Assembly: GCA_013365365.1 (NCBI GenBank)
Contig: JABVXU010000671.1
Location: 1-26,908 of the forward strand
Source: Cruorifilaria tuberocauda
Taxonomy: Eukaryota > Nematoda > Chromadorea > Rhabditida > Onchocercidae
DNA length: 26,908 nucleotides
Direction of reading: 5' to 3'
In this document: positions 20,992 to 26,908 of the stretch, piece by piece
How the letters are laid out: each line of letters starts with the position of its first letter
Position numbering within the stretch: position 1 is the first letter of the stretch
Program-made: the position numbers and the translations under genes
Notes under the pieces: model-generated
What the model was told of the DNA's origin: nothing
The model's input: the letters and a program-made list of their open reading frames with translations, nothing else
The model's database searches: none

Positions 20992-23900
20992 TTAAAAGAT
21001 ATCTGAAGTATTATCAGTTAAACTTCGCTTCAGAATAGATGATGGAACAGTCGGAGAAAGTCTTGGATTAGCCTTATAACCCATATCGATATATAAATTG
21101 CTTGGACATGATTGTGGTGAATTAGCCTGAAAATGCTTGCATTTCGTTTTAATAAAATTACATTCATTATCTGTTTTATCAATTATCAAAGTGAACTGAT
21201 AAGAATTAACCTTATATCTAATATTAATATTTGTGCGTAAAAGACGTCCATTTAGCGGTTTTAATGGACGATAATTAGGTGACATTAAAACTGGACTTAA
21301 TTGCTTTGTTTCAGTTTGTTGTAAATCATTCCAAATTTGCAACTGAAATTTTTTTAAATAATTAATTCATTGCTTCAAAGTTATACAGTACACAGTTATA
21401 CAGTACGTGATCAAAGCTATACAGTAAGCGATTAAAATTTTTTTCTCTCAAATTGTTTATGACTTATTCTATTTAAGCTAGGTTACAGGTATGGAGATTA
21501 ATACCAAGAGCTTGCTTATGTGAGATCTTATATATAACGAAATATTTATACCGTATTTAAGGAAAACCACAGAGAGTCTTTACAAGTTTACTTTAGAAGT
21601 ACAGAAGAGTTTATTATAGGAAAAAGTAAGTTCAACGATGGTTTAAGAAATGGTTCACGAATCAACTCTTTTATTTAAGAGTATCAAAAATGATATTATT
21701 TTTCAAAAAGGCAAAAAGTTTTCTAGAGAAAAAGCAAGCTTTTCGGAACGGAAATTAAAAGTAAGCTTTAAAGCTTTCAAGAGAGTTTAATTGATTATTC
21801 TGATTTCTTGAAAAAATTTTTATGAATTGAGCTGAAAGAAGATATCTTTCAAATTTGAGATTTGAAAGAAATCAAATTGAGAATTGAAAAGTGAAATTAA
21901 AAGATTTAGAAGAGAATTTTATAAAACTTTTAGAAAGTAATAAGCAAATTGTTAGGAGCTTATTTATGACGTCTTTTGCTTCTGTTTTTAATTTCTTAAT
22001 TTCAATTCATCCTTCATCTATTAGTAATACTCTGTAAAAGTTAAATTAAATTTCTAACCTTTAATAAAATTAATAAGTAACAAAAAATTGAAAGAAAAAA
22101 AATTAATTATACATCTTCTTTGGTGATATAGATTGGATTATTCATTATCACCCAGGTTACTGTTTCAAAGCAACCTGGAAATGTTAATGATCCCTCATAC
22201 GTTATATAATCTTGAGTTTGCGGCAATAGTCCATATGCGCTGAATCGTTTAAGTATTGTTTTTGTGCCTTAAAAAACACATTGCTCTTAAATTGATACTT
22301 AAATATTAGAGACCTTAGAATGATCCTCAAATGATAACTTTTAAATTCATCTTAGGTTGATCCACAAACACTAGTTTATAAATCAGAATTAGATTTAGAC
22401 TTAAATTAAGCTTAGATTGATCTTCAGATGTTAGCGTAAAATAATTATTTCATTATTTACTCAAATTTATTACTACCAAATTTATTTAATTACTTTATGA
22501 AATATTTTATTTTACTGTAAAAGTTACATTAAGTATGATCAAATTATACTTGTAAGAGTAACAAACATAATGAAATACCTTTATATGTAATACTCTGTGA
22601 TGCAACTGTTAATTTTCGCAATTCTGTATTTGATACCGTACCAACCTGAAATAATTCTTTTTCTTTCTCTCTCTCTCTCCCTCTTTCTCTTTGCAAAAGC
22701 CTTGGAAAGAACTGTTATAAAATTCTTCGAATTATTTTAATGCTCGTTTTGAAGTGATGATATGCTTCTATTCTTTCCAAGACTATCACATTCTCTTCCT
22801 TAATAATTCATTTTTAGATTTCTTCAAATTATCATGAGTGATTTAAAAAATTTTTGAATTAATCAACAAACTAGAAATTCCGAAATAATTCAAATATAAA
22901 AAATAGAAAGTAAAATTGCTGGTAAAAATGAGTAAAAAAAATTGTCAATGAAACTAAAGTTAGTAAGATTTAATATTTACATCAATAATTATTGAAATAG
23001 CTAAAAGACCACGTGCTTGCGACATTGCTTCCGTGAAATTAGCATATAAATCTGTATTGTATGCTAGCAGTTGTACCTGAAAGTTAAAAAAGTTATTTAA
23101 TCTATTTGCAAATTCAAATAATAAAATTAATTAAAGTTTACCTCCAGCCAGGTAAATAAATCTATAGATAGCTTTTTTTACAAAGAAATAATAGTACTTC
23201 TAACCTTTACTTTTAACCTTTTAAACGTAATATTTACAAATTAAGAAATACCTCAGCTGGAAATCGAACTCGATCAATGGTATGTTCTGATCCTCGTTCA
23301 TCATTAACTACTAATCCAAAATGTACCACAACATGATGCAATCGATACCTGTTCTTGTAACGAAATATAGTAATGTATTACAGTATCTCTGCATATATAA
23401 TAGCATACTGTATATGTACAGTAACGCAGAAGTTATGTTTAGAAGTTTGAAAATAATATCAATATATCACCTGTATGGTGATGAAGGGCCTCCACTGATA
23501 TTGATATTTCCTTGTTCAGTTAATGAATCATTAATAGTTACCAGCGGTAGTTGACCCATATTTTCCAATGTTGCTTGTACCTAAAATTAAATTCCTTGTA
23601 CAGTACTAAGTTATAACTAAGGATGTTAATGATAGTAAGTAATCGTAATAATAATTTTGATAATTCTATCGATCGCCGCATCCTTTTGATAATTCGAGTG
23701 ATAATTAATAATCAAATCAATCATTGATTGTAAGAATTATCAATAATATAAGGATCAGAATTATTATTATTTATGTTTTAGATCGATCGAATTTTTATTG
23801 GAATAAATAATTTATTAGAAATGGTTTGAATTAATGCTTAACTCAAATTGCCAAGTAAAGTAAACATACCTGATGCTTACTAATATCAAGAGGTAGTAGG

Positions 23901-24052
23901 CCAGGATCATATAATAGCACTGATGGATCTACATTGATCGGTGATTGCAATTGTCCTGCGGTACACATTCGCCAATGTTTATTGACAAGGCCCCAAAAAT
24001 CGGGACCTATAATGCAAGGGTAGAAACAGGCAGTCATCAACCATGGAATCAT
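20992..24052 (-). CDS. Carbonic anhydrase-related protein, CA10/CA11 type, probably inactive and secreted
   Basis: Seven exons on the minus strand: 24052-23870, 23580-23471, 23348-23252, 23076-22981, 22645-22579, 22267-22113, 21342-20992, all GT..AG and in frame, giving 352 aa. Seen: GPDFWGLVNKHW, QSPINVDPS, LENMGQ, INISGGPSS, YRLHHVVVHFG, GSEHT, YEGSLTFPGC and RPLKPLNGRLLRTNIN, which match vertebrate CA-related proteins X/XI closely. Zinc ligands His94 and His119 are replaced by Val105 and Gln132; only His96 (His107) remains, so CO2 hydration is not expected. Cys30 and Cys217 match the disulfide of extracellular carbonic anhydrases, and Asn143 (NFT) is a glycosylation site. Vertebrate CA10/CA11 are secreted neurexin ligands; a similar role is inference. 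C. elegans cah-1 and cah-2 belong to this family; which one is orthologous is not settled here. About 75 residues follow the domain. The 5' end is the weak point: an in-frame ATG also exists at 24097. Confidence 0.92.
22658..22690. repeat. CT-rich microsatellite in an intron of the carbonic anhydrase-related gene
   Basis: The tract sits 13 nt beyond the exon 22645-22579. On the minus strand it is GA-rich and lies just upstream of the 3' splice site (polypurine, then GAATTATTTCAG). Confidence 0.9.
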
Positions 24053-24079
24053 ACCTTTCGTTTCCCTTTGCTGAAATTT
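24053..24079 (-). promoter_or_regulatory. Likely trans-splice acceptor (or acceptor of a micro-exon) at the 5' end
   Basis: On the minus strand AAATTTCAG (24079-24071) is followed by an 18-nt A-rich leader and then ATG at 24052. This is the layout of a spliced-leader acceptor just before a start codon. Alternatively the 16 nt 24070-24055 could be a micro-exon with donor AAAG/GTATGA and a 48-nt intron (24054-24007) ending TTATAG. Confidence 0.5.
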
Positions 24080-24097
24080 CAATTTGCAAAAATTCAT

Positions 24098-25680
24098 TCA
24101 AAAATTTCAAAGGATACCTTGTACGTCAATTGTATATTCTTTTGCATACTGTATTCAACACTGTATTTGTAAAATACTGTAGAATGAACTTCATCATCCC
24201 TATCAAAATTTATAAATGATGAGGGAAATTTTGGAAGAAATAAGTTAATCTTACTTTAACCTTCTAGATCGAAATTGATGTTATATGAGTTTCAATATCG
24301 AAACAGAGCGCTTAACTGATCAGCAAGATTAACTTACTAACTTATAACAAGGAAAAATGAGAGAGCGAAAGTAAGAGATCTAGTCACTTATCATTCTGAT
24401 ATTTCTCTGTTTCTTCGTTTTCCATCATTGTACTTTATCATTATGAAATGATAAGTTTAAGCTATTCAATGATATATTTATCATATCAGTATGAATTAAA
24501 TAAGAAATTAATCAATTAAAATAAAATTGCTTATTAAATTTATTGGAAAGATAAATAATTCAAATTTATTAAACTACTTATCAAAGTTATCAAAAGTTAT
24601 TTCGAATAGCGAAATACAAAAATCAAATAGTAACTGATGCCAAAATTTTAAAATAATTAATTCTTTATAAACTAAAAAAAATTTCGAAATAAAAAACAAA
24701 AAGAAACTTGCTATTCATTTATTTTTTAGATAATACTAACGAGAAGAGTGATAATGATGATAATAAAAAAGCTAGAAAAGAAGCTAAATGTGTTTCCTTC
24801 CATCAAAATATTTAACTTAATCCTACCTTTTAGATAAAGAGTAAGTAAAGAGAAGAGAGAGAGAGAAGAGAAAAAGGGATTTTCTTGAAGCATACATTTA
24901 TAACCCCTCATTACCTCACTCATTTTCCTTCATGCAATCATTTTTTTTTTCAGTACCAATAAAGACGCTTTTCTTCAAATAGCATCCATTTAGCTATTGC
25001 AAAGAGTGTTTTAAGCCTAAGCCTTTCATTTACTTTATTAATTTTTTTTTTACTTTTTAAGCTAACGAAAAAAATTGTGGCATCAAAAATTGAAGGATCG
25101 GATAGCAAAATCATCAAAAAATGATAATTAATAATGATAATGGAGCTTGCAATAATAGTGATTTCATTAAGAAAGAGTATAAAATGATAAAAGAATAAGA
25201 TAATTAAATGATAGTGATAATGATAAGATAATTGATAAATGATTGAATTGATTAAAAAGATAACTTGTAAAATTCACTCAAAATTTTCCTCTTTTCATGA
25301 CATATTTAAATTAAATTATTTTATGATAAAATCCTATGATTCTATTATTCTAAATTTAACTAATTTAGTTAAATCTAACAAAACTTTCAATGAATTCATC
25401 TCTTTTAGATAAATGCTATCAAATATTAATAATCACAGTTATCTACTAATAATCATTAATATACTAATGAAAATTGCATCAGTACGGGTAAATAATAATA
25501 ATAATAATAATAATAAATTAAGCTTTATTCATTGAATTTTTATTAATTAAAATATTTAATGTTTTATTAAATTAGCAAAATTTAATGATTATAACTTAAC
25601 TTTTAGACTTGAGAATATTAACAATTTAACTGTTCTTTATTAATATACGTTTTGCTACAAACCTGTTCATTATCACTCTA
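24098..25680. other. Upstream region of the carbonic anhydrase-related gene; non-coding
   Basis: No certain exon. A minus-strand frame at 24923-24726 (MSEVMRGYKCMLQENPFF, then a Ser/Leu/Phe run over a GA tract at 24849-24871, then LYLK/GTAGGA) could be read as a leader exon ending in the right phase to join GPDFWG. It is weak because the hydrophobic run partly comes from the microsatellite. (AAT)8 lies at 25491-25515. Confidence 0.5.
25122..25238 (+). promoter_or_regulatory. Cluster of six TGATAA (GATA-factor) motifs
   Basis: TGATAA occurs at 25122, 25135, 25185, 25215, 25221 and 25233. This is about 1.1 kb upstream of the carbonic anhydrase-related start. TGATAA is the preferred core of nematode GATA factors, but it is also common throughout this A+T-rich window. 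Confidence 0.3.
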
Positions 25681-26100
25681 TCATATCAATCATTAACAGT
25701 TAATTCAAAAACTAATGATACACCTCAACTATAGCATTATCAATCATGATATCATATCAGTCATGATATCATATCAATCATCAAATAATTTATAACTAAT
25801 ATTATCGAAGTTATAGTAGCAGTGGGAAATGTTAACAACCAGAAGAGTGATAGATCATCGAATGAGAATGGAAGTTATGGATCTCGTCTATCTCCACAAA
25901 TTTAATTAACACCTCATCATATCAATCATTAACAGATAATTCAAAATTCATAAAACATTACTCATAGCATTATCAATCATGATATCATATCAATCATCAG
26001 ATAATTTATGAAGTGATAGTAGCATTCCGGAAGAGTGATAATATCTTATCAAATGATAATGAGAGAAATGCACGTCATCAATCTCAATAAATTTAGAAGA
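25681..26100. repeat. Direct duplication, period 236 bp, containing ATGATATCAT palindromes
   Basis: TCATATCAATCATTAACAG at 25681 recurs at 25917. The match continues through GCATTATCAATCATGATATC and (C)AGAAGAGTGATA to about 25905 and 26100, with indels. ATGATATCAT is an exact 10-bp palindrome, present twice in copy 1 and once in copy 2. Confidence 0.88.
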
Positions 26101-26908
26101 AATTAGAAAATAAATAATTTTGGATGAAATGATAAGATGCAATTCTAAATGATTGATAGTAATTTTAATGCAAACTCTTCTAGTCTTACTTTTAGTTAAA
26201 ATTATACTTTTTTCATTTCTCCTACCATTTCGATGCATTTTCTTATCAATTTATTATTTAGTAAAAGTTAAAGTTTATAATTTTTTTTTTCTTTACAGCA
26301 AAATCTCATAGGATTCTTTTTGAGCAATACAAATGAGAATTGATTATCAGTTGGTGGGATTTTTTTTTCCTGATTGTTAAATTTTATGTATATTTTTAGA
26401 TGCACTTACTCATGGAAATTTTTCAACTGAACTGCTTATCAGCTCTTATCAATCCTTTTTCTCCAATAATTTTTTTATAGAAGTGATTTTTTGAAAAAAA
26501 AAGAAATTATAAACTTATAAACAGAATCAAAATTGATTTACAACAAATTTTATATTTTAAAAATAATTTAAATTTTATAAAAATGATATTTTAAAAATGA
26601 TTAATATGATTTTTAAAAAAAAAAATAATTTCTAAAAATGAAAATATAGTGATTTCATAAAATTGCTAGAAAGAGTTTTTTCATCACTTAATTAATGATT
26701 CTACACGTAATCAAGAAAAATAACGTATAAATTTTCACGTTTTGTCGTGAAAAATCGAAATCATTTACGGATTTAATATTTCCTTTTATAATTTCGACTG
26801 TTCACGACACGTTTTTTACGTGATGACACAATTTATTGCGTAATATTATACAAAAAATAATAAAAACATTTAATTGATGCAAATATAAAAGATTTTTTTT
26901 AAGCAAAA
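26101..26908. other. Non-coding right end of the window
   Basis: No gene recognised. Poly-A/T tracts fill most of it; the last 200 bp hold an inverted repeat and several ACGT-containing strings. Confidence 0.6.
26744..26808. repeat. 18-bp inverted repeat, 29-nt loop
   Basis: GTCGTGAAAAATCGAAAT (26744-26761) matches the reverse complement of 26791-26808 at 16 of 18 positions. A smaller perfect palindrome, TTTTCACG and CGTGAAAA, overlaps the left arm. Flanks carry further CACGT/ACGTA strings. Confidence 0.8.

Noticed and set aside
23321..23554. 77-codon + strand frame
   Set aside because: Shadow of two exons and an intron of the minus-strand carbonic anhydrase-related gene.
24726..24923. Leader-like minus-strand exon (MSEVMRGYKC... 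ending LYLK/GTAGGA)
   Set aside because: Phase would fit, but the hydrophobic part overlaps a GA/CT microsatellite and the simpler start at 24052 has a good splice acceptor just upstream; kept only as a remote alternative.

Overview
This window looks like nuclear DNA of a nematode, most probably a parasitic one of the filarial/spirurid kind. That placement is inference. It rests on the very high A+T content, small exons split by introns of about 50-770 bp, TTTCAG-type 3' splice sites, abundant GA/CT microsatellites and small tandem duplications, and the protein similarity of the two genes found. There is no sign of bacterial, viral or CRISPR content, and no rRNA or tRNA gene was recognised.

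Layout: positions 1 to about 14,180 form a gene-poor, A+T-rich region. It holds many tandem duplications, microsatellites, one inverted-repeat element that looks like a decayed MITE (2652-3086), and a few less A+T-rich islands (about 2500-2640, 5500-5720, 9670-10050, 11940-12060). These islands could be regulatory or hide small exons. Positions 14184-19931 (+) carry a complete multi-exon aromatic amino acid hydroxylase whose residues identify it as tyrosine hydroxylase (C. elegans cat-2 type), the first and rate-limiting enzyme of dopamine synthesis. Positions 24052 (or 24097) down to 20992 (-) carry a complete seven-exon carbonic anhydrase-related protein of the X/XI type. It is secreted-looking and has lost two of the three zinc-binding histidines. 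The two genes lie tail to tail with about 1.06 kb between stop codons. From about 24,100 to the end there is again non-coding A+T-rich sequence with a 236-bp direct duplication, a cluster of TGATAA (GATA-factor) motifs and an inverted repeat near the right edge.

The hydroxylase makes L-DOPA in dopaminergic neurons. Vertebrate CA10/CA11, the relatives of the second gene, are secreted ligands of the presynaptic receptor neurexin. Both genes are therefore plausibly neuronal, but their adjacency alone does not show co-regulation.

The most distinctive local observation is that two introns of the hydroxylase gene contain tandem copies of their own splice sites. A 79-bp unit repeats the 3' splice site and exon start three times (about 14772-14990). 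A second, diverged copy of the 5' splice site lies 86 bp inside the intron after the iron-binding exon (18226-18354). No new multi-gene system was found.
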